DNA of 45,318 bases from Chitinophagales bacterium (lineage in GTDB: Bacteria; Bacteroidota; Bacteroidia; Chitinophagales; LD1): assembly GCA_025057415.1 (NCBI GenBank), contig JANWXI010000013.1, forward strand, positions 1-45,318, written 5' to 3'. The translations under genes were made by a program, and so were the position numbers. A model generated the notes under the pieces. It made no database searches and had not been told where the DNA came from. It was given only the letters and a program-made list of their open reading frames with translations. Shown piece after piece: positions 6,770 to 15,711 of this stretch (its first letter is position 1; every line of letters begins with the position of its first letter).

Positions 6770-8134
6770 ATGAAATACTACAACAACATCGTAGAGACCA
6801 TTGGTAATACGCCGCTGGTGAAGCTCAACCGCATCACCGCAAATCTTCCCGGATTGTATCTTGCAAAAGTTGAATACTTCAATCCCGGCAACTCTATCAA
6901 AGACCGCATCGGCATTAAAATGATACTGGATGCAGAGGCCGAGGGCCGCCTGAAACCCGGCGGAACGGTCATTGAGTGTACTTCGGGCAATACGGGCATG
7001 GGTCTGGCGCTCGCAAGCGTAGTGCGCGGATATAAGTGCATTTTCACCACTACCGATAAGCAGTCCAAACAAAAGTTAGACATACTGCGCGCACTGGGTG
7101 CAGAGGTAATCGTTTGCCCTACCAACGTAGAGCCCGATGACCCGCGTTCATACTATTCTGTTGCCAAGCGCCTTGCCAAAGAGATACCCAACTCTGTGCA
7201 CATGAACCAGTACGACAACCTCAGCAACCGCGCAGCTCATTACGAAACCACCGGGCCGGAAATCTGGGAGCAAACCGAAGGGCGCGTTACCCACTATGTG
7301 ACCACCATCGGCACAGGCGGCACCATTATGGGTGTGGCTATGTACCTGAAAGAAAAAAATCCGAACATTCAGGTGCTTGGCGTGGATGTTTACGGGTCGC
7401 TGCTCAAAAAATATCACGACACAGGGCAGATTGATATGAACGAGGTTTATCCTTACGTGACAGAGGGTATCGGAGAAGATTTTGTGCCCGCCAATTACGA
7501 TATGAAGTACATAGACCACATTGAGCAGGTGACCGATAAAGACGGCGCCATCATGGCGCGGCGGCTTGCCCGCGAAGAGGGACTTTTTTGCGGCTACAGC
7601 GCCGGCTCGCTCATGCAGGGGTTACAACAAATGAAAGACCGTTTCGACAAAAACTCCATTGTGGTGTGCATCCTGCACGATCACGGCAGCCGTTATGTTG
7701 CCAAAATTTACAATGATGAGTGGATGCGCGAACGCGGCTTTTTGATTGACGAGCCGGTAACGGCACGCAGCATACTGGAGAGCAAACGCATGCGCGAACT
7801 GGTAAGCGTGAGCCCTAAAGAAACCGTTGCTGCATCCTTCAGAAAAATGAAGGAAAAATCACTCACTCAATTGCCCGTGATGGATGGCAACGAAATGGTG
7901 GGCAGCATATCGGAGCGCGACATACTCCATCTGCTGATGGATAACCCCGCTCACCGCGATGATGAAGTGGGCAAAGTGATGGCGAAACCTTTTCCGATAG
8001 TTGACCTGAACGCAACAGCCGCAGAAATTTCAAAATATATCAACGCGCAGAATTCTGCCGTGATGGTAAAAACACAAAGTGGCGAGTGGGGCATCATTAC
8101 GGAATATGACCTGATTGATGCCATGGCTGGTTAA
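6770..8134 (+). CDS. Cystathionine beta-synthase with C-terminal CBS domain pair
   Basis: A 454-residue PLP enzyme that condenses serine with homocysteine to cystathionine (EC 4.2.1.22), the first step of transsulfuration. The fold-type II core spans about 1-330: FNPGNSIKDRIG holds the PLP-binding Lys44, TSGNTGMG is the substrate loop, and TIGTGGTIMG binds the PLP phosphate. Residues 335-454 form a pair of CBS domains (MRELVSVSPKETVAASF and GKVMAKPFPIVDLNATAAEI), which in homologues bind SAM or adenosyl nucleotides and regulate activity. The CBS pair favours cystathionine beta-synthase over O-acetylserine sulfhydrylase, although some bacterial members do both. The frame is open from 6683, overlapping the upstream gene; 6770 (MKYYNNIVETIGNTP) matches family N-termini. 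Confidence 0.9.
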   Translation: MKYYNNIVETIGNTPLVKLNRITANLPGLYLAKVEYFNPGNSIKDRIGIKMILDAEAEGRLKPGGTVIECTSGNTGMGLALASVVRGYKCIFTTTDKQSKQKLDILRALGAEVIVCPTNVEPDDPRSYYSVAKRLAKEIPNSVHMNQYDNLSNRAAHYETTGPEIWEQTEGRVTHYVTTIGTGGTIMGVAMYLKEKNPNIQVLGVDVYGSLLKKYHDTGQIDMNEVYPYVTEGIGEDFVPANYDMKYIDHIEQVTDKDGAIMARRLAREEGLFCGYSAGSLMQGLQQMKDRFDKNSIVVCILHDHGSRYVAKIYNDEWMRERGFLIDEPVTARSILESKRMRELVSVSPKETVAASFRKMKEKSLTQLPVMDGNEMVGSISERDILHLLMDNPAHRDDEVGKVMAKPFPIVDLNATAAEISKYINAQNSAVMVKTQSGEWGIITEYDLIDAMAG

Positions 8135-8212
8135 TTTTTTCTTACATACGTACCTCGTTCACGATTGATTTGAAATATTCTTAAATGAAGTGTGAACATT
8201 GCGTTGTTTTTA

Positions 8213-8220
8213 TATATTTG
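8213..8220 (+). promoter_or_regulatory. Possible -7 promoter box for the initiator tRNA
   Basis: TATATTTG fits TAnnTTTG and lies 87 bp before the mature tRNA, leaving a leader of about 80 nt for 5' processing. No well-spaced -33 element is seen. Confidence 0.4.
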
Positions 8221-8306
8221 CACCCGCATTGCTGTTAACAGGTGCATGAAAAATGTGCCTACTAAACAGGCAAACTTTAAATCGTTCTTGCACATCAGAA
8301 ATATAT

Positions 8307-8379
8307 CGCGGGGTGGAGCAGTTGGTAGCTCGTTGGGCTCATAACCCAAAGGCCGCAGGTTCGAGTCCTGCCCCCGCAA
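8307..8379 (+). tRNA. Initiator tRNA-fMet (CAT anticodon)
   Basis: A 73-nt cloverleaf. Acceptor CGCGGGG pairs with CCCCGCA leaving C1 opposite A72 unpaired, the hallmark of bacterial initiator tRNA. The D arm is GAGC/GCTC, the anticodon stem TTGGG/CCCAA around CTCATAA supplies the three G:C pairs next to the loop, and the T arm is GCAGG-TTCGAGT-CCTGC. The discriminator is A, and the following CAA shows that CCA is not encoded. It is a single gene, not part of a cluster. Short reading frames across it on both strands are tRNA by-products. Confidence 0.95.
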
Positions 8380-8408
8380 CAAATCCCTCTCAATTACTGC
8401 ATTTCATA

Positions 8409-8423
8409 CCTGCCGTAGGCAGG
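8409..8423 (+). repeat. Short palindrome CCTGCC-GTA-GGCAGG
   Basis: A perfect 6-bp inverted repeat with a 3-nt loop, 30 bp downstream of the tRNA. It could help to end the tRNA transcript, but there is no T-run behind it. A related stem with a CTGCC/GGCAG core occurs at 28064-28083. Confidence 0.4.
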
Positions 8424-8488
8424 AGCCGGTTTCATTTTAATGTATCTGAACCATAATTTCGCAATCAAATATTTAGCTGCCTTATTTT

Positions 8489-8514
8489 AAGTAACACAGG
8501 CCGGCTCGTTACTT
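8489..8514. terminator. Candidate bidirectional terminator hairpin
   Basis: AAGTAAC and GTTACTT form a 7-bp stem around a 12-nt loop that itself contains GGCCGG-like self-complementary bases. It lies between the plus-strand tRNA and the end of the minus-strand giant gene. On the plus strand a T-rich stretch follows after a few bases (TTTATTTTTTG). The pairing is certain, its role as terminator inferred. Confidence 0.4.
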
Positions 8515-8576
8515 CAGTTTATTTTTTGTAAAACATTCAGGTGTATTACTGACTATTGAACACACGTCATTTTGAG

Positions 8577-11500
8577 TTAACGCAGCAAACTGAAACTTCC
8601 CTGAAGATTTTCATCAGATTGCATCGGGCGGCTGATAACTACATAATAAAGATATGTGCCCGCCGGCTGTGGCGCGCCTGTAAACGTTCCGTCCCAGGGT
8701 GTGGCGCTGTCGTGAATTAACTGTCCGTATCGGTTGTAAATACGCATGGCTTTGACGTTCACAGCAGGGTGCAGGTATAGAGGGAAGTAAGTATCGTTTT
8801 TGCCGTCACCGTTTGGCGTAAAGACATTGGGCATCACCACCGGAATGTGGATGATATTCACTTTAATATTAACAGATGCCGTATCGGTGCATGGTCCGCT
8901 GGTAACTGTCAGGTTATAGGTAATGTCGGTAAGGGGCGTACTCACCGGATTTTGTGATGCCGGATTATCTAAGTACAGCGTGGGCGACCATAAGTATGTA
9001 TATTGGCCACTACCGCCGCTTGCCTGTGAAAAAATTTGAACCGGCGTGCCCTGGTCCACAAGTGTGTCTGACCAAAGGGTGCTTGCATCCAGATACAAAA
9101 CATCTATCCGCAACGTATCATTTACTACACAACCGGTAAGTGTATCGGTAATGATTAGGACGTAATCTGTAGATGAAACAGGTGATGCGAGAGGGTTGGC
9201 ACATGAGGAACAACTCAGGTGGTCAATCGGTGACCAGTTGTACGAGTGCCCACCCTGCGCAAACAACTGAACTGTTTGACCGGCACAAATTTGTGTGTCA
9301 GATGAAACGGAGTAGGAGAATGTTGCTGGAGTAACGGTAACAGAGTCCACCTTCGGACACACACCCCCGAAATAGGCAGTGACGGTGTAAGTGGTGGTAA
9401 CGGTGGGAGATGCTGTCGGGTTACTGATGTTTGTAGCGCTCAGACCGGTGGGTGGGCTCCATGTGTAGGTAACCGGCGCTGTGGGGGCTGTGCACATCGT
9501 GAGCCGAAGCGCGGGGAGCGATTGGTGGAGTGTGCCGGCTCCGTTCAGGTTGCAACCTACGGATAGTGAAGATGTAATCTTGTGAAAACAATTGTAACCA
9601 GCATTTACAGCCGTTAAAGGGTCTGCTCCCGATGAAGGAAACGCATCGGGGTTATCCCAGCACACTTCAATGATAAGGTTGGTTTGTCCGTCCCAATCAA
9701 AAGGATTGGTTAACTGAAACTCATTCCATCCCAATATAGTGATATAGGGATTTACGGTAGCAACGGTTTGCGTATTTTCCCATGCATTGCTGAGCGAGTC
9801 AAGTGAGGTGCAGCCCATCTTAATGGTTACGTTGTTATATGGAAACAACGTGTTTTTGACAGGAATGTGAAACCCCACGCGACTAATGGTACCTGGTGTG
9901 AAGCCCGCGCTTGTTAAATCAGCAGCGCGATAAAGTATTTGTGTACGCTGGTCTTCAATGTTACCGAACAAAGCTCCGTCAAAAATAGTGATATTGCTGG
10001 ATGCGCTGCCCGCGGGTTGATAGGTGCGTGTTACATTACCTGTTGGGCAAGGGGTGCCGTTCATACCGCATTCGATACCGCCAACCCAACTGGGCGGATT
10101 GCCGATAAGTTGCGCTTGTAATTGGGCGGGTTGTCCGTTACATGCCGATACATCCGGGCCGGCGCTTATATAAAACGATGTATCAATCTGGAGCGAAATG
10201 GAAGCGCTGTTGCTGCACTTACCATCGCTTACATTTAGGGTATAAACTGTACTTTGCTGTAATATAATTTTAGTGGATGATGAGTCAGGTTGTAATATGC
10301 CCGTAGCGGGTGACCATTGATACGTAACGGGTTTTATGGGTTCCATACATTGTACAAACCGCACGTTTGGTCTGAAGGTAGTGGTAGTGGGGTTTGTCAG
10401 AAAACAACCGATGGTGTTGTCGGCATATCTGAACAATACACTGTTGTAACCGGTGTTAGATGCCTCCACGGCATCTGTGCCCGAAAAAGCGTTGCCATTG
10501 TAACAAATTTCCAGAATCAGGTTGCTGTGACCGTCCCAGTCGTACGGGTAATCAAACGTATGGGTGTTGATGCCGGTGGTATTGCCGTAAGGCACCGGAT
10601 TGGCAACCACCTGTAAGCCGCCCACAAAATCGCTGAGGTAATTAAGTTCTGTACATCCCATTTTAATAGTGAAGTTGTCATAGGGTATTGTGCTGTTTTT
10701 TTGCGTAACATCAAAAGCTATGTCGGTAATGGTGCCCGGCTGCATACCTTGTGCTGTTAGCTCCGATGCTTTGAAGAGAATTTGAATTCTTGCATCGGAG
10801 AATTGCCCGGCGTAAGGCGAGCCCTGCGATAGAGAGAGATTACCGCCTCCGATTTTCTTAATCACGTAATTACCCGAGCATGGGATAACGTTTAGTCCGC
10901 ACGGATGTGTTGAAATATCGGCTTTGAGTTTTATGGTATCGCCCGGGCAAACTTTTGTTTTGTCGGCAATCAGTTTTATAGAGGGTCCCTGCCCGTCCAC
11001 AATAACGCTGAGAGTATCTTTGATAGAGCAGCCGGCGGATGATGTAACGGTAACGGTGAAGTGAGTGGTTTGGTTCAATATGGCTGTGGGTGATGAGGAC
11101 TGGGGATTGTTCAACACCGCTGCAGGAGACCAGTTATACTGATAGGGGGCGTAAGCTGGGTCAGGGTTTACGGCAAGTTGTACCTGCTCAAAACGGCACA
11201 CAGTATCTTTTGAAAGCGAAAGAGTGTAAGTAAAATCCGACACAACTTGAACGATAACTGTATCTGTGTTTTTACATGCCCCAGTCAGATTGCTCGTTAC
11301 TATGTACTGGGTGGTTACCGGGGGGCTTGCGAGAGGATTACTAATATTGGGGTTGCTTAAACCGGCAGCAGGTGACCACGAAAAAACAGAGCCGCCGTAT
11401 GCCTGAAGCTGTACCGGCCCGCCAGCGGGGCAGTACGACACATCAGGCCCTGCGTACGTGCCAGACAGCACCTGTATGCTGATAGCGTATGCCTGAGTGC

Positions 11501-12698
11501 TGCTGATAGGACAACTGTTATTCTTGATGTTTACGACAAACGTATGTATGCCTGTATCGGTTGGAGTGGGTGTCCAGGTAAAGTATCCGAAGTTGGAATC
11601 GGGAGAAGCATACGAAGTTACGTACTGTGAGGCGGGTATGGCTTGCTGAATGTTACTTGTATGAAAAACAGAGTCGCCTGTTTGTTCAATAGCCAGTGTA
11701 GAGAAGGTAAGTGTTTGCCCCGGGCACACTTGTACGAGCCATGGGCTGCTGTAAATGCCGTTTTGCAGGCTAGACCCGATTACACTGGTGAACGAGGGGG
11801 AGGGATTTAAACAACTTGGCAGGTTCAACACTACTACCTGTAAATCACGGATTGTGGAGCCAATCCAGACCCCGTTGCGATATTCATCTACTTTCACCGT
11901 AATTACGGCTACCTGTATGCCATCGGGGGTAAAACTCATTTGTCCATTCAAAGTATTGAAACCAAAATTGTTGGGCGGTGAAGTTTGTAGCGGATAAGTG
12001 GGAGAAAATAAACCTGTGTGAGTTATGGGCGCTCCGCCGGCTGTCATAGGGGCTATGAGCGAATACACTAAAGAATCGCCATCAATATCTGTGGCTCCGT
12101 GATTGTAGTTAAACGGCTGGTTGGAGCATAAATAAGGTACTGGCAACGTAGTAAACTCGGGCGAGTTGTTACAAATGCCGCCGGTATTATTGATGCGCGC
12201 CTCTAAATACATATCTTCAGAGTCGGGGTTAATAAGATTTGTAATCTGTGAATTGCGGCAGCACTCGCTGAAACGCAAAACCCAATCGCTGCAGGGCACA
12301 GGCAACTTAATGATTGCTGAATAAGTATATGCCTGTACTCCGGGATAACTTCCACCGTTGCAGGAGCTCAATCCTAGGGCGTTAGGGCACAACTGCGACA
12401 CTTCGCAAGGTGTACCTCCGTTGGGATTGGGAGTGGGGCATGGTTGCAGCGTGAGAGTGGCTGCAAAAGATTGCCCGCATTGTTGTGACTCCACATTCAG
12501 GTTCAAAGAAGAAGCCACATTTATGCCGGCACAATCGCGATAAAAACGTAAAATGACACGATAGGTGTTGTTTGCCGGGTCAATACAAACATATTGCAAA
12601 TCGGCCCCCATGGCGTGCGAAGCATAAGAACACTCAGCAAGTACAATTACAAAAAATAAGATTAGCACCGCTAATATCTTGTGGCGGATGTGCTTCAT
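8577..12698 (-). CDS. Giant secreted protein with type B type IX secretion C-terminal domain
   Basis: A 1373-residue surface or secreted protein. Residues 1-30 are a signal peptide (KILAVLILFFVIVLAEC, cleavage near SYA). The N-terminal third contains Cys-rich segments (CRNSQI, CSNQPF) and an Ig/cadherin-like region with DIDGDSLVYSL. Several Ig/PKD-like modules follow, each ending in forms like ASPPVTTQYIVT. Two homologous inserted domains lie at about 610-783 and 874-1068, both with an IKMGC motif and WDGxxNLIxEVC. The last 90 residues (PNVFTPNGDGKNDTY, IYNRYGQLI, WDGTFTG, AGTYLYYV) are the gliding motility-associated type B sorting signal read by the type IX secretion system. The frame opens earlier with TTG at 12722, but that TTG is part of a promoter-like box, so I start at 12698. 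Substrate or adhesion target is unknown. Confidence 0.88.
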   Translation of the reverse strand: MKHIRHKILAVLILFFVIVLAECSYASHAMGADLQYVCIDPANNTYRVILRFYRDCAGINVASSLNLNVESQQCGQSFAATLTLQPCPTPNPNGGTPCEVSQLCPNALGLSSCNGGSYPGVQAYTYSAIIKLPVPCSDWVLRFSECCRNSQITNLINPDSEDMYLEARINNTGGICNNSPEFTTLPVPYLCSNQPFNYNHGATDIDGDSLVYSLIAPMTAGGAPITHTGLFSPTYPLQTSPPNNFGFNTLNGQMSFTPDGIQVAVITVKVDEYRNGVWIGSTIRDLQVVVLNLPSCLNPSPSFTSVIGSSLQNGIYSSPWLVQVCPGQTLTFSTLAIEQTGDSVFHTSNIQQAIPASQYVTSYASPDSNFGYFTWTPTPTDTGIHTFVVNIKNNSCPISSTQAYAISIQVLSGTYAGPDVSYCPAGGPVQLQAYGGSVFSWSPAAGLSNPNISNPLASPPVTTQYIVTSNLTGACKNTDTVIVQVVSDFTYTLSLSKDTVCRFEQVQLAVNPDPAYAPYQYNWSPAAVLNNPQSSSPTAILNQTTHFTVTVTSSAGCSIKDTLSVIVDGQGPSIKLIADKTKVCPGDTIKLKADISTHPCGLNVIPCSGNYVIKKIGGGNLSLSQGSPYAGQFSDARIQILFKASELTAQGMQPGTITDIAFDVTQKNSTIPYDNFTIKMGCTELNYLSDFVGGLQVVANPVPYGNTTGINTHTFDYPYDWDGHSNLILEICYNGNAFSGTDAVEASNTGYNSVLFRYADNTIGCFLTNPTTTTFRPNVRFVQCMEPIKPVTYQWSPATGILQPDSSSTKIILQQSTVYTLNVSDGKCSNSASISLQIDTSFYISAGPDVSACNGQPAQLQAQLIGNPPSWVGGIECGMNGTPCPTGNVTRTYQPAGSASSNITIFDGALFGNIEDQRTQILYRAADLTSAGFTPGTISRVGFHIPVKNTLFPYNNVTIKMGCTSLDSLSNAWENTQTVATVNPYITILGWNEFQLTNPFDWDGQTNLIIEVCWDNPDAFPSSGADPLTAVNAGYNCFHKITSSLSVGCNLNGAGTLHQSLPALRLTMCTAPTAPVTYTWSPPTGLSATNISNPTASPTVTTTYTVTAYFGGVCPKVDSVTVTPATFSYSVSSDTQICAGQTVQLFAQGGHSYNWSPIDHLSCSSCANPLASPVSSTDYVLIITDTLTGCVVNDTLRIDVLYLDASTLWSDTLVDQGTPVQIFSQASGGSGQYTYLWSPTLYLDNPASQNPVSTPLTDITYNLTVTSGPCTDTASVNIKVNIIHIPVVMPNVFTPNGDGKNDTYFPLYLHPAVNVKAMRIYNRYGQLIHDSATPWDGTFTGAPQPAGTYLYYVVISRPMQSDENLQGSFSLLR

Positions 12699-12719
12699 CA
12701 GTATTTCGATACCTTTTAA

Positions 12720-12727
12720 CAAATATA
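12720..12727 (-). promoter_or_regulatory. Promoter -7 box for the giant type IX cargo gene
   Basis: On the minus strand TATATTTG is a perfect TAnnTTTG match about 22 bp before the ATG at 12698. The upstream TTG of the open frame is the end of this same box, which argues that translation starts at 12698. Confidence 0.5.
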
Positions 12728-13080
12728 ACTTATCTCAAAAAAAAATTATATTCATTCATAAGTAGCGAAGTGTGTTATTTGAAAAGAGAATTTTAAACTT
12801 TTGAAGCATATACAAACGAAAGTTCATACACATAACAACCGCAATCAAAAAACATGCCTCTGGGTCGTCATTTGCAAAACGCCAACTCTCAAAATTGTAC
12901 TCAAAAGGATTAATGTTGGAAAATTTTAGTACTCAGTGACGGAGAATTGTTCAATTCACCAGAAGCTCGCACATAAGGCGAAACAATTTTATACTTTAAC
13001 GTTATTGACGGCAAAACACGTAAAACAAATGCTTGCGAGTGCAAAGATGCGATAGAGGTTAGTGACGGAAGATTTTACGG
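12728..13080. other. Gene-free AT-rich intergenic region
   Basis: About 350 bp between two minus-strand genes. It contains a short palindrome (GAATTG-TT-CAATTC near 12944) and a partly repeated GTGACGGA motif near 12937 and 13062, but no frame with coding character, no tRNA and no clear terminator. On the minus strand GCATCTTTGC near 13045 resembles a -7 box without an obvious product. Confidence 0.5.
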
Positions 13081-13746
13081 CTAAACGGATTTCAACGCAA
13101 GACCGTAACGGGTTTGCAGATGCCACCACAATACAAAACGGTAGGCGGCATACGAGGCAAGCGGAGCAAAGAGCACATCCATTGTGTAGTGGACGTGTTG
13201 CCAAAGTATCATAACCGCTACAACAATGGATGCCAACACCATAAACATGCGTAAATTTTTGTTATCTATCAAAAGGCAAAATAGTGCCATAGCGGCTATG
13301 TGACCACTGAAAAACAAATCTTTTGTTACGTAAACCGTATCTGTCTGAAAAAAGAAATTTGCGATAGGGTCATGCAGTAATATCATGTTGCGGGGTGGCT
13401 CAAGAGGCAATAAATAAATAGATAAGGTTCGTGCCGCAAACACCAACGTAAACATTTGTATGCCGGTTACTAACTTCTGAGGGTAACGGAGAACATACAG
13501 GAAGGTTAGCAGCAAACAACCGTACTCAAGAAAGAATATTTGCCAAGAGAAGTCAATAGGAGGTAAGTGCTGCAGGAATAAATCATTTATCTGAATACCG
13601 GGGCGGGTTTGCCAAACTTTCAAGAAATATGAATTGACAGACATCACGGCTGTCAACACCAACACAGATATGGCGAATTGATTCCGGAAATTTTGCCCCG
13701 AAAACGCCTCGCGCCAGGCCGTAATAGTTGCTTTAATATGATCCAT
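13081..13746 (-). CDS. Membrane protein of the PAP2_C / sphingomyelin synthase-like family
   Basis: A 221-residue protein with about six hydrophobic segments. The C-terminal half carries the sphingomyelin synthase-like (PAP2_C) catalytic pattern: a preceding RTLSIYLLPLEPPR, then LFFSGH (His149) and, after one helix, HVHYTMDVLFAP with His186 and Asp190. In this family the His-His-Asp triad moves a phospho-headgroup between lipids or hydrolyses a phosphate ester. Because many Bacteroidota make sphingolipids, a phosphosphingolipid or phospholipid headgroup role is possible, but no sphingolipid gene is nearby and plain lipid phosphatase is equally compatible. The start at 13746 (MDHIKATI) is preferred to 13782. 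It lies 54 bp behind the CPBP gene and probably shares its transcript. Confidence 0.78.
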   Translation of the reverse strand: MDHIKATITAWREAFSGQNFRNQFAISVLVLTAVMSVNSYFLKVWQTRPGIQINDLFLQHLPPIDFSWQIFFLEYGCLLLTFLYVLRYPQKLVTGIQMFTLVFAARTLSIYLLPLEPPRNMILLHDPIANFFFQTDTVYVTKDLFFSGHIAAMALFCLLIDNKNLRMFMVLASIVVAVMILWQHVHYTMDVLFAPLASYAAYRFVLWWHLQTRYGLALKSV

Positions 13747-13800
13747 CACTACTCCATTGCTAAAATAACATATAAAAGCCATATTAAGAATTAAAAAATC

Positions 13801-14382
13801 TTAATCATTGGTTGAGTTGTTCACACGGCTGCTGTAGCGCAACAGCGAAAACATCGCCACATCATACACAATATGTGCTGTAACGGCGGACCAAAGTCCA
13901 AAAAATTTAAACAAGTACCCGAAACCGCCGCTGATGACTACCAGAAAAAAGCCGTACAGCGTGAGATTAAAATTATAGGGATGAATGTAACCGTGCAACA
14001 ACACAAACAGCAAGGCAGCCGGCCACACCCCTATTAACGGCTGTATGCCCGCGCGGAACAGTATCTCTTCGCCCACGCCGGCACACACCGAATAAATCAA
14101 TATTTCTGACAGACCGGGATTGAGGTCCCCGATTATCTGAACAAAAAACTCCCGGACAGCCCGAAATCTTTTGCCCTGTATGAAAGCAACCGCCACCAGG
14201 GTGGTTAAGCTGCCAAAAAACAACCCTACCGTAATTTGTAATAAGTATGGTTTTCCATGCAAAGCTACCTCCGTTACTGACTTCTGTTGCAAGTACTTGA
14301 TTAGCAATATTCCCATGGCGCTCATCCCGAAAAGCGTCAGCCAACTCAGGTAAAGCATTTTTCTGCGCGCATGGGAAAGCAT
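13801..14382 (-). CDS. CPBP-family intramembrane metalloprotease
   Basis: A 193-residue membrane protein of the CPBP (CAAX protease and bacteriocin-processing, ABI) family. The motifs are in order: GEEILFR with Glu105, Glu106 and Arg110; LLHGYIHP with a His at 130; and AHIVYD with His170 and Asp174. These Glu and His residues form the glutamate-type intramembrane protease site. Four to five hydrophobic segments are visible. Substrates of bacterial members are mostly unknown. It is divergent from thiL (199 bp between starts) and is followed by the PAP2_C gene in the same direction, so the pair may act together at the membrane. There is no bacteriocin or prenylated-protein gene nearby. Confidence 0.88.
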   Translation of the reverse strand: MLSHARRKMLYLSWLTLFGMSAMGILLIKYLQQKSVTEVALHGKPYLLQITVGLFFGSLTTLVAVAFIQGKRFRAVREFFVQIIGDLNPGLSEILIYSVCAGVGEEILFRAGIQPLIGVWPAALLFVLLHGYIHPYNFNLTLYGFFLVVISGGFGYLFKFFGLWSAVTAHIVYDVAMFSLLRYSSRVNNSTND

Positions 14383-14535
14383 CTGTAAAGGTTTTATGTA
14401 TTTGTACGTAGTTGCTACAGAACGAATACACTAACCCGCCATTATACCAACCTGTACAACGGTTGTGTCTGAACCACAAGTGGCATATTTTTTCAGCAAT
14501 GAGGGCATTACAGACAAACCGTGCCTGCCATTCAT

Positions 14536-14543
14536 TACATTTG
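14536..14543 (+). promoter_or_regulatory. Possible -7 promoter box for thiL
   Basis: TACATTTG matches TAnnTTTG and lies 39 bp before the chosen thiL start, inside the longer open frame, which supports the shorter protein. I saw no conserved TPP-riboswitch motifs in this leader. Confidence 0.4.
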
Positions 14544-14581
14544 CAGTGCAATATATTAAAATTGCCACTAACGAAACATCT

Positions 14582-15619
14582 ATGAGTTCTGCCCATACTG
14601 TTACCCCCATCAGTCAGTTAGGAGAGTTTGCACTAATAGAGCACATCACCGAAAAATTTCAATTGCGTCACCGTACAAGTTTGCGGGGGGTTGGTGATGA
14701 TGCTGCCGTCATACGACCCCAGCCCGGTATGCTATTGGTAACCACCACCGACTTGCTGGCAGAAAATATTCATTTTGATTTAATTTATACACCACTGAAA
14801 CACCTTGGATACAAGGCAGTGATTGCAAACATCAGCGATATATACGCCATGTTTGCCGACCCCAAACAAATACTCGTTTCACTGGCAGTTTCTTCCAAAT
14901 TTTCAGTAGAAGCAGTCCGCGAATTGTACGAGGGAGTTTTTCTGGCATGCAAAAACTACGAGGTAGATTTGGTAGGTGGCGACACTACCTCGTCGCGCTC
15001 GGGGCTTATTATCAACATTGCCGCTATCGGTGAGGTGAGAGAAAATGAGGTGGTTTACCGCAGTGGCGCTAAACCCGGTGATCTGATATGTGTCACTGGC
15101 GACCTTGGCGCGGCATACCTGGGGCTGCAAATCCTGGAGCGTGAAAAGCAGATATATTTGGAGCACCCCGATATGCAACCCGAATTAGACGACAAAAAAT
15201 ACCTCATAGAGCGGCAACTCAAGCCCGAAGCCCGACGCGATGTAATTCGGTTTTTTCGCGATAACGACATATTGCCCACCTCTATGATAGACCTGAGCGA
15301 CGGTTTAAGCAGCGATATGATGCATATTTGTAAACAGAGCGGAGTGGGGTGTATTTTGTATGAGGCAAGCGTACCCATCAGCGACATGGCTTATCATACC
15401 GCTCTGGAATTTAACTTAGATCCCATCACCTGTGCCCTGCATGGCGGAGAAGATTACGAGTTGCTCTTTACCATTCGCCCCGAAGACGAAACCAAACTGA
15501 CCGGTGAAGACACTTTCAGCATTATTGGTGAAATTACCGAAGCATCGCAGGGTATGCGCCTGCTCACTAAAGGGGGTAATTACCACTCGCTCATTGCCCA
15601 GGGGTGGAAACATTTTTAA
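14582..15619 (+). CDS. thiL: Thiamine-monophosphate kinase
   Basis: A 345-residue enzyme that phosphorylates thiamine monophosphate to thiamine pyrophosphate (EC 2.7.4.16), the last step of cofactor synthesis. It shows the PurM/AIRS-like fold signature: GVGDDAAVI with metal-binding Asp residues, TTDLLAENIHFD, KAVIANISDIYAM, GGDTTSSRSG and DLSDGLSSDM, with HGGEDYELLFTI near the C-terminus. The length is as usual for the family. The frame is open from 14465, but 14582 (MSSAHTVTPISQLGEFAL) agrees with homologues and lies behind the promoter-like box. nuoD follows 92 bp downstream in the same direction, an unusual partner. TPP is needed by the E1 component that works with the E2 at 2965. Confidence 0.95.
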   Translation: MSSAHTVTPISQLGEFALIEHITEKFQLRHRTSLRGVGDDAAVIRPQPGMLLVTTTDLLAENIHFDLIYTPLKHLGYKAVIANISDIYAMFADPKQILVSLAVSSKFSVEAVRELYEGVFLACKNYEVDLVGGDTTSSRSGLIINIAAIGEVRENEVVYRSGAKPGDLICVTGDLGAAYLGLQILEREKQIYLEHPDMQPELDDKKYLIERQLKPEARRDVIRFFRDNDILPTSMIDLSDGLSSDMMHICKQSGVGCILYEASVPISDMAYHTALEFNLDPITCALHGGEDYELLFTIRPEDETKLTGEDTFSIIGEITEASQGMRLLTKGGNYHSLIAQGWKHF

Positions 15620-15711
15620 ACCCAGGCGTGTTTATACTTTACGGGCTTGTTTTGGAGTTGTGCCACCCCCCTGTTACATTAGCCCGCCAAATTACCTTAC
15701 ACGCCTTGCCC

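Noticed and set aside
8131-8456. Open frames on both strands across the tRNA, with peptides like GVEQLVARWAHNPKAAGSSPAP
   Set aside because: These are the familiar false translations of a tRNA gene; the cloverleaf explains the sequence fully.
12699-12722. Earlier TTG start of the giant type IX cargo gene
   Set aside because: The TTG is the end of a TATATTTG promoter-like box, and the ATG at 12698 begins a proper signal peptide.
14383-14581. TPP riboswitch upstream of thiL
   Set aside because: The conserved CTGAGA-type and pyrimidine-sensor motifs are not present in this leader.
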